Source: Tardiphaga sp.
GTDB taxonomy: Bacteria; Pseudomonadota; Alphaproteobacteria; Rhizobiales; Xanthobacteraceae
DNA: 64,000 nucleotides
Direction: 5' to 3'
NCBI GenBank assembly: GCA_030147505.1
Contig: JASBVG010000026.1
Coordinates: forward strand, 21,204 to 85,203
The notes below the pieces were generated by a model. That model was not told the origin of the DNA and did not search any database. It saw nothing but the letters and a program-made list of their open reading frames with translations. This document shows positions 26,678 through 35,695 of the stretch, piece by piece (the stretch's first letter is position 1; every line of letters begins with the position of its first letter). A program made the position numbers and the translations under genes.

Positions 26678-27763
26678 TCAGGCCTTCGCCGGCACCTCGC
26701 TCTGGCGCCGGGCGAAATGCCGAGCAATCCAGTTGCGGCCGGGCATCTCGATCAGACGATAGCTCACTTCCGCCAGCGCCCAGATCAGGGCGAAAGCTAC
26801 CAGCGAGGCGGCGAGGTAGACCCAGTCGACCTGGCCGAAATGGCGCCAGGTACGGATGGCGAAGCTCACGAAGAGCGGGTGGATCAGGTAGATCGAATAG
26901 GAGATAATTCCGAGCCGATACACGAGCCGATTGCCGAACAGGAGCTGAGCCATCCGCCCGTCGCGGGACAAAACGGCGACCAGCGGAATGTAGAGCAGAT
27001 ACATCAGGCGATCGCTAGCCTCGGCGATGCCGACAGCGATGATGGCGAGCGGCAGCGCTATCACGAGAATGTCCTGCATTGTCCCCGACAGGTGATCGAC
27101 AAGATCGCCGAAGCGGAAGATGACGAGACCAAGCGCAAAGCCGCACACCGCGCGCAGCATCGGATAGAGCGAATTGCCATTGACCACATCGAGCGGCCCA
27201 CCCGAGCCACGGCCGGTGATGCTGACCGCATAGATGCCGACCAGCGCCGCGATCACGGCGAGCAGCGCGATCCATCTATGCTTGCTCTGCGTCCATGGCA
27301 TCAGCAGCGGCAGCAGCAGATAGGAGCCCATCTCGGCGCTTGCAGCCCAAGCGACGCCAATGATCGGAAAGATATAGAGGCCCCAGCCTGACAGCATGAA
27401 CAGATTGCCGAACCAGTCCCATGCCGAATACATCTCCAGCTTCTCGCCCGATAGGCCGGCGGCGATCTTGGCGACATAAAACAGACCGATGATGAAATAG
27501 GCCGGATACAGGCGCGCCACGCGCTTGAGCATGAAGCTGGCGAACACCTTGCCAGTGAGGTGTCGGAACGTCTCGCGATAGTTCAGCGCCATCACGTAAC
27601 CGGACAACATGAAGAACATGTCGACCAGCAGATAGCCGTAGGGGATGCGGAAGAACGAACCGGTGCCGCCGGTGGAGAGTTGAACGTCGCCAAAATGATA
27701 GACGACGATGACCGCAGCGGCCACTCCGCGCACGCCGGTCAAGGCCCTGATATCGTCAGCCAT
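26678..27763 (-). CDS. Acyltransferase 3 family membrane protein
   Basis: A 361-residue polytopic membrane protein of the OafA/NodX acyltransferase-3 family, which moves acetyl or other acyl groups onto exported sugars. The N-terminal RALTGVRGVAAAVIVVYHFGD carries the conserved His of the active site, and YLLVDMFFMLSGYVMALNYRE and RVARLYPAYFI are standard motifs. About ten membrane helices. The ATG at 27763 lies directly beside the terminator of the upstream rcdA gene, so it has little room for its own promoter. Its substrate is unknown. Confidence 0.88.
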   Translation of the reverse strand: MADDIRALTGVRGVAAAVIVVYHFGDVQLSTGGTGSFFRIPYGYLLVDMFFMLSGYVMALNYRETFRHLTGKVFASFMLKRVARLYPAYFIIGLFYVAKIAAGLSGEKLEMYSAWDWFGNLFMLSGWGLYIFPIIGVAWAASAEMGSYLLLPLLMPWTQSKHRWIALLAVIAALVGIYAVSITGRGSGGPLDVVNGNSLYPMLRAVCGFALGLVIFRFGDLVDHLSGTMQDILVIALPLAIIAVGIAEASDRLMYLLYIPLVAVLSRDGRMAQLLFGNRLVYRLGIISYSIYLIHPLFVSFAIRTWRHFGQVDWVYLAASLVAFALIWALAEVSYRLIEMPGRNWIARHFARRQSEVPAKA

Positions 27764-27820
27764 ATAAAAAGCCCCTGCTCTACAGGCTCATGTGTAACGC
27801 ATGAACGGCAGGCAGGGGCG
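27764..27820 (-). terminator. Rho-independent terminator after rcdA
   Basis: Read on the minus strand, GCCCCTGC (27819-27812) pairs with GCAGGGGC (27778-27771) around a 33-base arm that holds its own small TCATG/CATGA stem, and is followed by TTTTT. It starts 28 bases after the rcdA stop and abuts the acyltransferase ATG. Confidence 0.8.
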
Positions 27821-27847
27821 TAAAATCTTGCGTATGCGAGATCGCGC

Positions 27848-28357
27848 TCAGCGCTCGAAAGCAGCGCGCAGGCGGTTGAGCTGTGGCATCAGCGGATTGC
27901 CGATCGGCGCCGGTTCGGCGGCAGCGTGAATGTTGGTGTCGAGACGGCGCACCTTGGTCTGCAGCGTCATCGAGCGCGCGATCAGGACCTGGAGCTGCTC
28001 CGGCAGCTTGATCAGCATGTCTTCCGGGCTCGGATCGGCGGCGCTGAGCTTGACCTTGGTCTTCTCGCGATTGGCCTGCGAGAGCGTCATCTCACCTTCC
28101 TTCACCGCACGATGCAGCAGCAGCCACGAGGCAAGTTGCATCAGGCGCGTTGTGAGGCGCATGCTTTCGGTCGCATAAGTGAGGCTCACAGAACGATCGA
28201 GCGCCTTGGCTTCGGTGCGGCCGATACCGTCGAGATAGGCCGCGGTCTCTTCCACGAGGTCCATGCCCTCACGGAACAGAGCACCGAAGGCGGCGGAATT
28301 GGTCAGCCGCTCGCTGAGCTGAACAAGAGCAGGTTCGCTCTGCAGACGATCCGTCAT
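27848..28357 (-). CDS. rcdA: RcdA-type protease adaptor (DUF1465)
   Basis: A 169-residue all-helical protein matching DUF1465, the family of Caulobacter RcdA. RcdA is an adaptor in the ClpXP-CpdR hierarchy that promotes degradation of the cell-cycle regulator CtrA and other substrates. The helical bundle (FREGMDLVEETAAYLDGIGR and the SMRLTTRLMQLASWLLLHRAV stretch) is conserved, and the C-terminus is extended and disordered, as in RcdA. The ATG at 28357 is preferred over one adding MREALT. A strong terminator follows. Function is assigned by family; the partner proteins are not in the window. Confidence 0.85.
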   Translation of the reverse strand: MTDRLQSEPALVQLSERLTNSAAFGALFREGMDLVEETAAYLDGIGRTEAKALDRSVSLTYATESMRLTTRLMQLASWLLLHRAVKEGEMTLSQANREKTKVKLSAADPSPEDMLIKLPEQLQVLIARSMTLQTKVRRLDTNIHAAAEPAPIGNPLMPQLNRLRAAFER

Positions 28358-28504
28358 GGTTAACGCCTCACGCAAATGATTGCGGCCGCCTTTTTTTACG
28401 GCCGTCTTATAATGAACAAATCATTGCGCGTGCGGTTGCCAGAGTCCAGCCGCCAAAAAATTAAAGAAAGGTTTATGGTTTAAATCGAGGAGAGCCCATG
28501 ACGC

Positions 28505-28534
28505 CAAAAAAGAGCCGCCGTTGCCGGCGGCTTT
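28505..28534. terminator. Bidirectional hairpin with A and T tracts
   Basis: AGCCGCCG (28513-28520) pairs with CGGCGGCT (28525-28532), loop TTGC. A run of six A precedes it and TTT follows, so it would terminate best on the minus strand. A 12-codon frame with GAGGAG ribosome site (ATG at 28498) overlaps it, probably by chance. No gene ends nearby on either strand. Confidence 0.5.
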
Positions 28535-28728
28535 AAAGTTGATAACAGGGAGGCGTCAAACAGAGTGGACAGGAGCCACTCGGTGTCCAAACAAGGACAA
28601 TTTGAGTAATATGCGAGAAAGCTTAATTGCACGTAAATCCGTGGGCATTTGTTCGCTATCGCAGCGTGTCCATATGTACCGGAATGGGACGCTCGCGGAT
28701 GTGTGATTGAAAAGCTACTCGGAATTTG

Positions 28729-28760
28729 TAGCCCGGATGAAGCGAAGCGCACTCCGGGCC
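28729..28760. repeat. Dispersed REP-like palindrome
   Basis: GCCCGGA (28731-28737) pairs with TCCGGGC (28753-28759) around GAAGCGAAGCG. The form GTAGCCCGGATGAAGCGAAG is a recognisable short intergenic repeat in Bradyrhizobium-like genomes. It lies 30 bases after the DUF1192 stop. Confidence 0.6.
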
Positions 28761-28790
28761 AAGGGCTTCACACGATCATCACGACTTGCA

Positions 28791-28982
28791 TCACGACTTG
28801 AAGAACCGATCCGCCGCATCGCGAGTGGCGCGCTTCAGGTTCATGCTCGACTGCAGACGGGCAATTTCGCCGTTCAGCAGCTCGATCCGGGCCGCCAATT
28901 CTTCCACAGACAATTGTGAAAGATCCTGCCCGATCTCGTGACTGCTCTGCTTCTTCGGCCGTTCGCTCTCATCGAAAGCCAT
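28791..28982 (-). CDS. DUF1192 small protein
   Basis: A 63-residue protein of DUF1192, widespread in Alphaproteobacteria. The conserved block DLSQLSVEELAARIELLNGEIARLQ spans residues about 20-45, followed by ATRDAADRFFK. It is helical and probably dimeric through a short coiled coil; no function is known to me. GAGGAGGAGA precedes the ATG at 28982, which fixes the start; a longer upstream reading is rejected. Confidence 0.88.
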   Translation of the reverse strand: MAFDESERPKKQSSHEIGQDLSQLSVEELAARIELLNGEIARLQSSMNLKRATRDAADRFFKS

Positions 28983-29168
28983 TGTCGTCTCCTCCTCGCC
29001 GTCTACCTGGCCCGCGTGAGCGCAGCGACATGCGGATAAACGCCCTCCCGGAACAACGCCCCTGCATGTCGCGGCGCGCTCGTAGCAAACTACCGGCTCC
29101 AGCCGGTTGCCAGCGTCCGGCCGGCTCACTAATCAAGTAGGCACCTCATCTCGCCGCAAGGACAAATC

Positions 29169-30164
29169 ATGGAAAAGCTGCCCGCGCAAATGACCGTCGT
29201 CGCCATCAGCAGGCCGGGTGGCCCCGAGGTGCTGATCCCGGAAACGCGCAATCTGCCGAAGCCCGGCCCCGGCGAAATCCTGGTGAAGGTCGCTGCAGCC
29301 GGCGTCAACCGTCCGGACGTGGCGCAGCGGTCCGGCAGCTATCCGCCGCCGCCCGGCGCCAGTGACCTGCCTGGCCTGGAAATCGCCGGCACCGTGGTAG
29401 CGCTCGGTGACGGGGTCACCAAACACAAGCTCGGCGACAAGGTGATGTCGCTGGTCGCCGGCGGCGGCTATGCGCAATATTGCATCGCGCAGGACGCCCA
29501 GGCGATGACGGTGCCGGAAGGCTTCTCGATGCTGGAAGCCGGTGCCACCGCCGAAACACTGATGACCGTCTGGCACAATGTGTTTGAGCGCGGCGGCCTT
29601 GTGGCCGGTGAGACGCTGCTGATCCATGGCGGCTCCTCAGGCATCGGTACCATGGCGATCCAGCTTGCCAAGGCACTTGGCGCGAAGGTCATCGTCACCG
29701 TCGGCTCGCAGGACAAGGCGGAGGCCTGCCTCAAGCTCGGTGCAGACCACGCGATCAACTACAAGACCGAGGATTTCGTCGAGCGGGTCAAGGAAATCAC
29801 CAAGACCGGCGTCGAGTTGATCCTGGATATGGTCGGCGGCGACTATGTGGAAAAGAACTTCGATGCTGCAGCCGTCGACGGTCGCATCGTCCAGATCGCG
29901 GTGTTGAACGGCCCCAAGGCGACCATCAACGCCGCCAAGATCATGGTAAAGCGGCTGCATTATACCGGCTCTACCCTGCGCCCGCGGACCAATGAGGCGA
30001 AGGCCGCCATGGTCGCCGCCATCGAGGCCAAGGTCCTGCCGCTGCTCAAGAGCGGCAAGGTCAAGCCCTTGATGGACAGCACTTTCCCGCTGAAGCAGGC
30101 CGCCGACGCCCACAAGCGGATGGAAACCAGCGCACATATTGGCAAAATTGTGTTGGAGGTTTAG
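29169..30164 (+). CDS. NAD(P)H quinone oxidoreductase, zinc-free MDR family (PIG3-like)
   Basis: A 331-residue medium-chain dehydrogenase/reductase of the quinone oxidoreductase branch. The GroES-like N-terminal half has GVNRPDVAQRSGSYPPPPGAS, typical of the PIG3/TIGR02824 group; the Rossmann half has HGGSSGIGTMAIQLAKALGAKVIVTVGS near residues 155-180. The zinc ligands of alcohol dehydrogenases are absent, as expected. NADPH-dependent reduction of quinones or enones is likely. It is monocistronic with a GCAAGGAC-like ribosome site. Confidence 0.9.
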   Translation: MEKLPAQMTVVAISRPGGPEVLIPETRNLPKPGPGEILVKVAAAGVNRPDVAQRSGSYPPPPGASDLPGLEIAGTVVALGDGVTKHKLGDKVMSLVAGGGYAQYCIAQDAQAMTVPEGFSMLEAGATAETLMTVWHNVFERGGLVAGETLLIHGGSSGIGTMAIQLAKALGAKVIVTVGSQDKAEACLKLGADHAINYKTEDFVERVKEITKTGVELILDMVGGDYVEKNFDAAAVDGRIVQIAVLNGPKATINAAKIMVKRLHYTGSTLRPRTNEAKAAMVAAIEAKVLPLLKSGKVKPLMDSTFPLKQAADAHKRMETSAHIGKIVLEV

Positions 30165-30293
30165 CGCGGGAGAACAGCGTTAAACCCTTTGATTTGTTGC
30201 GCTTTCGTGTCATTTATCGAGCCTTCGATAAACGACCCGCAGATGACTTGCCTCCGGGCTTCGGCGAGGTCCACGGATTGGTGATCGCGGAAC

Positions 30294-33179
30294 ATGTCAT
30301 TGCGTTTTGTCAGGTGGCTGGCGCCCCTCGCGCTCGGCCTCATGATGTTGGTCGCCGCAGGTCCTGCACGCGCCGTTGATGCGGTCAGCGTCCGCGGCGA
30401 CGCGCCCGCCATCGATCTCACTGGCATCCTCGATTTCCAGCACAGCGAAACCGATCGCATCCAGGTGTCCACTGCGCCCGGCACCGACGGCATCGTCCGC
30501 CGCATCGAGGTGCGCGGCCGCGAGGGCGGCCAGAACTGGGTGGTGTTCGCGCTTGCCAACAACACCGACGACCAGCTCGACCGCCTGATCGTCGCGCCGC
30601 ATTACCGCATGGTGAATTCCGGCTTGCTGTGGCCCGATCTTGGTCTCTCGCGCATCGCGACGATTACGCCCTCCACCGGCGATCGCCCCGAACGACAGGA
30701 TAGCGCCACCGCCGACGTGTTCCGCGTCACGCTCGATCCCGGCGCTGTCATCACCTTCGTCGCCGAACTGCGCACCGACAAGCTGCCGCAGCTCTACCTG
30801 TGGGATCCCGAAGCCTACAAGGACAAGGTCAACTCGTTCACGCTGTACCAGGGCATTGTCATCGGCATTTCCGGTCTACTGGCGCTGGTGCTGACGATCC
30901 TGTTCGTGGTGAAGGGCAGCATCATGTTTCCGGCAGCGGCAGCGCTCGCCTGGGCCGTGCTGGTCTATATCGGCGTCGATTTCGGTTTTTGGGGAAAGGT
31001 GCTCGACATGTCGTCGGGCGCCGAGCGCGTCTGGCGCGCATCGGGCGAAGCCATCCTGGCAGCGACGCTGCTGGTGTTCCTGTTCGCTTATCTCAATCTC
31101 AATCGCTGGCATGTGCGCTACTCGCACATCACCGCAGCGTGGCTGGTGTTTCTCGGCTCGTTGGTCGGCCTCGCGCTGTATGATCCCGCCGTCGCCTCCG
31201 GCATCGCCCGCATCTCGCTGGTGCTGATCGCCGTCGCCGGCTTCGGCTTGATCGTCTATCTGTCGACCCACGGCTTCGACCGCGCGGTGCTGCTGATCCC
31301 GACCTGGTTCCTGCTGGTCGTATGGGTGGTGGCATCGGGCATGGCCGTGGCCGGCGCCGTCACCAACGATATCGTCGGTCCCGCTCTCCTTGGCGGCCTC
31401 GTGCTGATCGTGATGCTGATCGGCTTCACGGTGATGCAGCACGCTTTTGCCGGCGGCGGCGCCAGCAACGGCATCGTCTCCGACGTCGAGCGCCGCGCGC
31501 TGGCACTGACGGGCTCTGGCGATTTGATCTGGGACTGGGACGTCTCCGCCGACAAGGTGTTCACCAGCGCCGAGACGGAAGCGCTGCTCGGGCTGAAACG
31601 CGGCACGCTGGAAGGCCCGGCCTCGGACTGGCTGGAAATTCTCCATCCGCTCGATCAGGATCGTTTCCGCGCAGCGCTCGACAGTGTTCTCGACCAGCGC
31701 CGCGGTCGTCTGGTGCAGGATTTCCGCCTGCGCACCCCCGACGGCCACTTCATGTGGTTCGCGCTGAAGGCGCGCCCGGTGGTCGGCTCCGATGGCGAAG
31801 TGACCCGCGTGGTCGGCACGCTCACCGACGTCACCGAGATCAAGAATGCCGAAGAGCGCATGCTGCACGATAGCGTGCATGACAACCTCACCGGCCTGCC
31901 GAACCGCAAGCTGTTCATCGACCGCCTGAACGCGCTGGCGAACTTCTCCAAGACGCTGCCGACACCGTTGCGGCCGACCATCATGGTGATCGACCTCGAT
32001 CGCTTCAAACAGGTGAATGATAGCGTCGGCATCGCCGTCGGCGACTCCATCCTGCTCACGCTGGCGCGCCGCCTGACCCGCATTCTCAAGCCGCAGGATA
32101 CGCTGGCCCGCATCGCCGGCGACCAGTTCGGCCTGATCCTGATGTCCGAACAGGACAGCGCCAAGATCACCGCCTTCGCCGAGACCATCCGCAAGACCAT
32201 CCGCGCGCCGATCGCGTTCAATGATCGTGAGATCTTCCTCACCGCATCCATCGGCCTCGCGCTGTCAGACCCGGCGACACCCGTCACCGACGAACTGATC
32301 AAGGATGCAGAGCTGGCGATGTATCACTCCAAGCGCATCGGCGGCGATCGCATCGACGTCTACAAGCCGGCGATGCGCGCGCGGAAGACCGACCGCCTGA
32401 CGCTGGAATCCGAACTGCGCCGCGCGATCGAGCGGCAGGAAATCACCATCCTGTACCAGCCGATCGTCCGTCTCGAGGATCGCAGCATCGCCGGCTTCGA
32501 GGCGCTCGCCCGCTGGGATCATCCGAAGCTCGGCCGTATGTCGCCGGTGGAATTCATCGCGATTGCCGAAGAGATCGGCTTGATCATCGATCTCGGCATG
32601 TTCGTGCTGGACCAGACCGCGCGACAGCTCGCGATCTGGCAGCGCGCCATGCGTGCACGCGAGCCGATCTTCGCCAGCGTCAACGTTTCCTCGCGCCAAT
32701 TGCTGCGCCACGATCTGTTGCACGACATCCGCACTGTGCTGTCGCGCTCCTCGGTCGCGCGGGGCACGCTGAAGCTGGAGCTGACGGAATCGCTGGTGAT
32801 GGAGAATCCGGAGCATGCGGCCCAGATGCTGCAGCGGATTCGCGAACTCGGCACCGGCCTGTCGCTGGACGACTTCGGCACCGGCCATTCGTCGCTGTCC
32901 TATCTGCAGCGCTTCCCGTTCGACACGCTGAAGATCGACCAGTCCTTCGTCCGCACCAATGGCCGCGGCGCCCGTCCCGTCATCCTGAAATCGATCATCG
33001 CGATGGCTCACGATCTCGGGATGCATGTGGTCGCCGAGGGCGTCGAGACGGACTCTGACGCGGTGGAGCTGTATCAGCTCGGCTGCGAATACGCCCAGGG
33101 CTTCGCCTTCGGTGAGCCGATGGATGCCGATGCCGCGATGCGGCTCCTGACGGAAGAGCGACTGGAGGCGGCGAGCTGA
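30294..33179 (+). CDS. Membrane 7TM-PAS-GGDEF-EAL cyclic-di-GMP protein, degenerate GGDEF
   Basis: A 961-residue signalling protein. In order: signal peptide (1-27), a periplasmic beta-sandwich-like domain (about 30-180), about seven membrane helices (185-385), a PAS domain (about 400-525), GGDEF (530-690) and EAL (705-950). The layout resembles 7TMR-DISM receptors. The GGDEF signature reads AGDQF (residues 608-612), losing the first Gly and the catalytic Glu, so cyclase activity is unlikely. The EAL motif (736-738), LELTES and SLDDFGTG are intact, predicting an active c-di-GMP phosphodiesterase whose GGDEF may only bind GTP. It is monocistronic. Confidence 0.93.
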   Translation: MSLRFVRWLAPLALGLMMLVAAGPARAVDAVSVRGDAPAIDLTGILDFQHSETDRIQVSTAPGTDGIVRRIEVRGREGGQNWVVFALANNTDDQLDRLIVAPHYRMVNSGLLWPDLGLSRIATITPSTGDRPERQDSATADVFRVTLDPGAVITFVAELRTDKLPQLYLWDPEAYKDKVNSFTLYQGIVIGISGLLALVLTILFVVKGSIMFPAAAALAWAVLVYIGVDFGFWGKVLDMSSGAERVWRASGEAILAATLLVFLFAYLNLNRWHVRYSHITAAWLVFLGSLVGLALYDPAVASGIARISLVLIAVAGFGLIVYLSTHGFDRAVLLIPTWFLLVVWVVASGMAVAGAVTNDIVGPALLGGLVLIVMLIGFTVMQHAFAGGGASNGIVSDVERRALALTGSGDLIWDWDVSADKVFTSAETEALLGLKRGTLEGPASDWLEILHPLDQDRFRAALDSVLDQRRGRLVQDFRLRTPDGHFMWFALKARPVVGSDGEVTRVVGTLTDVTEIKNAEERMLHDSVHDNLTGLPNRKLFIDRLNALANFSKTLPTPLRPTIMVIDLDRFKQVNDSVGIAVGDSILLTLARRLTRILKPQDTLARIAGDQFGLILMSEQDSAKITAFAETIRKTIRAPIAFNDREIFLTASIGLALSDPATPVTDELIKDAELAMYHSKRIGGDRIDVYKPAMRARKTDRLTLESELRRAIERQEITILYQPIVRLEDRSIAGFEALARWDHPKLGRMSPVEFIAIAEEIGLIIDLGMFVLDQTARQLAIWQRAMRAREPIFASVNVSSRQLLRHDLLHDIRTVLSRSSVARGTLKLELTESLVMENPEHAAQMLQRIRELGTGLSLDDFGTGHSSLSYLQRFPFDTLKIDQSFVRTNGRGARPVILKSIIAMAHDLGMHVVAEGVETDSDAVELYQLGCEYAQGFAFGEPMDADAAMRLLTEERLEAAS

Positions 33180-33291
33180 CGAAGACGTGCGTCAACCCGC
33201 CTTCATCGTCTCTGCAGTCAACTTAGCAGATCCTTAATCGCCGCCGCGTACGCAACTCCTTGCGCTCATCCATGAGCTGCGGGGGGATTTC

Positions 33292-34881
33292 GTGACAACC
33301 ATCTCCGTCGATGAACCGCGGCCTGTCTCTCTGTACTCGCAGACACAGCCGGCCCGGCTGCATCCGGCACTCGTCATTGCCGGTGGCATGGCGCTCGGCG
33401 CGGCCTATGCCGGCTTCGCCGGTGAGGACGTCAACTGGGATTGGCAGAACTATCACCACTACAACGTCTGGGCGCTGCTGAACGGCCGCTACGAACACGA
33501 CGTGGTGCCGCCGGGCTTCCAGACCTACTTCAACTCCTACATCTATTTCCCGTGGTACTACCTGCGCGAGACGCTGCCGCCGATGGTGGCCGGCATGCTC
33601 ATGGGCGCCGTGCACGGGCTCAATCTGGCGCTGATCTACTGGCTGGCGCGCCGCCTGCTCGGCCATGCCGTGAGCGCGCTCGCGATCGCCGCGATCCTGC
33701 TGCTGGCGGCATGCGGTCCGATGACCCTGTCGGAGACCGGCACCAGCTTCGCCGATATCCTCACCTCAATTCCGATCATCGCGGGCCTGCTCCTGATGAT
33801 CGCGCGCGATGATGTCGAGCCTAGACATTATATCGGCGCCGGCCTTCTTGTCGGCCTCGCGCTCGGCCTGAAGCTCACCAACATTGTCTTCGCGCTCGGT
33901 CTCGGCGCTGCGGCGCTGGCGACAGCACGTCCCACACTGGCAATGATCTATCTCGCCGTCGGCGGCGTGATCGGCAGCCTGATCGGCGGCGGCGCCTGGG
34001 GGCAGATGCTGTGGCGCGAATTCGGGAATCCGTTTTTTCCGCTACTCAACAGCCTGTTCCCCTCGGCCGAAATGCCGGCAACGACGATCCTCGATCGCCA
34101 GTTCATCCCGCGCGGCATTCTCGACGGGCTGGCCTATCCGTTCTACTGGCTGATCGGCGACTATCGCAGCTCGGAATTTCCCTTCCGCGATGCGCGCTTC
34201 GCGATCCTGATGCTGCTGATCCCCCTGGCGATCGTCGCACGTATCCGAGCCGCTCGGGCGTTGTTCTCACGGCGCGAGTGGCAGCTCATCCTCTTCTTCG
34301 TCGCATCCTATGCGGTCTGGTTGGCGCTGTTCGCGATCCACCGTTACATCGTCACGCTCGAATTGCTCACGGCGCCGCTCATCGTGATCGTATTGTTGCG
34401 CTGTCTGGATTCACTGGGGACGTCACCCTCGAGCCGATCCGCCGGGCTTGCGAGCATCGCGATCGCGCTGGCGGCAGCGCTCTGGCTGCAGCCCGCCGAC
34501 TGGTGGCGACGTCCGTGGTCGATGCCGTATCGGCCGGCCATTCCCTCAGTGCTGTCGCAGGCCGCGACCTATCTGCTGCTCGACAAGCCGCTTGCGTTCA
34601 TGGCGCCGTTCCTGCCGGCCGGTTCACGCTTCTATCAGGTCGCCGATATCGCCCTGCCGATCCTGCCCGGCCGCAAGTTCGACCGACGCATGCGTGCAGC
34701 GATGAAGGAACCGCTGCCGGGCGGCATCTGGGAAATGCATATCAAGGGACGGCCGGTGCGCAGCGAGGCGCTGGCAACCTATGGACTGATGGTGGATGCA
34801 TCCCGTCCGTGCGTGGAGATCGAGGGCCCGCAATTGACGACGATGAATATCGCCTGCCCGCTGATTCCCTCTACGCACTGA
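33292..34881 (+). CDS. Polytopic membrane protein, GT-C glycosyltransferase-like
   Basis: A 529-residue protein with 10 or more membrane helices. The first periplasmic loop contains ED-NWDWQNYHHYNVWALLNGRYEHD, resembling the acidic/aromatic loops of GT-C glycosyltransferases that use polyprenyl-phosphate sugars, but I cannot place it in a named family. The C-terminal 100 residues are soluble. Start is GTG at 33292 after GGGGGGA. It ends two bases before the convergent yqgE gene and lies 1.8 kb from a flippase gene, so a role in cell-surface glycan assembly is a reasonable inference. Confidence 0.7.
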   Translation: MTTISVDEPRPVSLYSQTQPARLHPALVIAGGMALGAAYAGFAGEDVNWDWQNYHHYNVWALLNGRYEHDVVPPGFQTYFNSYIYFPWYYLRETLPPMVAGMLMGAVHGLNLALIYWLARRLLGHAVSALAIAAILLLAACGPMTLSETGTSFADILTSIPIIAGLLLMIARDDVEPRHYIGAGLLVGLALGLKLTNIVFALGLGAAALATARPTLAMIYLAVGGVIGSLIGGGAWGQMLWREFGNPFFPLLNSLFPSAEMPATTILDRQFIPRGILDGLAYPFYWLIGDYRSSEFPFRDARFAILMLLIPLAIVARIRAARALFSRREWQLILFFVASYAVWLALFAIHRYIVTLELLTAPLIVIVLLRCLDSLGTSPSSRSAGLASIAIALAAALWLQPADWWRRPWSMPYRPAIPSVLSQAATYLLLDKPLAFMAPFLPAGSRFYQVADIALPILPGRKFDRRMRAAMKEPLPGGIWEMHIKGRPVRSEALATYGLMVDASRPCVEIEGPQLTTMNIACPLIPSTH

Positions 34882-34883
34882 CG

Positions 34884-35540
34884 TCAGGCGTGGCCGGCCT
34901 CGGCAGACAGCGTGCCCGGCGCAACGCCGATCTTCTGCAGTGCGCGCATGTATTTTTCGTCGATATCCGCGCCGAAGATCAGATCGTCGTCGGCCGCGCA
35001 ATGCAGCCAGCCGTTGCACTGAATTTCGTTCTCGAGCTGGCCCGGCGCCCAGCCGGCATAGCCGAGCGCCAGAATGGCGTGCTTCGGCCCGCCCCCATTG
35101 GCGATCGCCCTTAAAATGTCCACGGTCGCCGTCAGACAGATGCCGTCGTCGATAGGCAACGTCGCATCCTGGATGAAGAAATCGCTGGAATGGAGCACGA
35201 AGCCGCGACCTGTTTCCACCGGCCCGCCCTTCAGCACCTTCATGCTTTCGGCGCTTTCCGGGAGTTTGATATTGTCAGCATCGTCGATGATGTCGAGTTG
35301 CGCCAGCAGTTCGGGAAAATCGATACTTCCGGCACGACGATTGACGATGATGCCCATGGCGCCCTCGGAAGAATGAGCACACACATAGATCACCGAGCGC
35401 GCGAAACGCTCGTCATCCATCACGGGCATCGCGATAAGGAGCTGGCCGTCAAGATAGCTGCCGGCGGCATCCGAAGCGCCGATTCCGGCTGCACGTGGCT
35501 TGGCGGGACTTTTGCGGCTTCGCTTGCGAGTGGGTTCCAT
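34884..35540 (-). CDS. YqgE/AlgH family protein (UPF0301)
   Basis: A 218-residue cytoplasmic protein of the YqgE/AlgH family. [37 protein letters not shown] (about residues 30-70), [17 protein letters not shown] and [16 protein letters not shown] are the family hallmarks. AlgH was linked to alginate regulation in Pseudomonas, but the biochemical role is unresolved. The basic Lys/Arg-rich N-terminus is longer than in E. coli YqgE. The ATG at 35540 is chosen over a TTG two codons upstream. Confidence 0.93.
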   Translation of the reverse strand: MEPTRKRSRKSPAKPRAAGIGASDAAGSYLDGQLLIAMPVMDDERFARSVIYVCAHSSEGAMGIIVNRRAGSIDFPELLAQLDIIDDADNIKLPESAESMKVLKGGPVETGRGFVLHSSDFFIQDATLPIDDGICLTATVDILRAIANGGGPKHAILALGYAGWAPGQLENEIQCNGWLHCAADDDLIFGADIDEKYMRALQKIGVAPGTLSAEAGHA

Positions 35541-35695
35541 CAGCAAGACGCTCTCATGTTATCCATTCATCCTGATCTCGGGGCCATTCGCTGTCAATCA
35601 ACCTTGGACGGCACGCAACAGAACGGCATCACAAGCAGTTCAATAGCTTAAGTTAGGTTTGAAGTTATGACAGGCTACCCCTGTAAGGACGCCCG

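Larger units (their letters stand above)
28358..28790. other. Intergenic region rcdA to DUF1192
   Basis: These 433 bases hold several structures and no convincing gene. An inverted repeat, CGCAAATGATT (28371-28381) and AATCATTGCG (28419-28428), encloses CGGCCG/CGGCCG and a T-tract just upstream of rcdA. A near-match to the CtrA box (TTAA-N7-TTTA, 28461-28475) lies about 100 bases before rcdA. A hairpin follows at 28505-28534 and a dispersed repeat at 28729-28760. Confidence 0.5.

Noticed and set aside
28498..28536. Twelve-codon peptide with GAGGAG ribosome site
   Set aside because: It coincides with a terminator-type hairpin that explains the sequence, and nothing downstream would be controlled by it.
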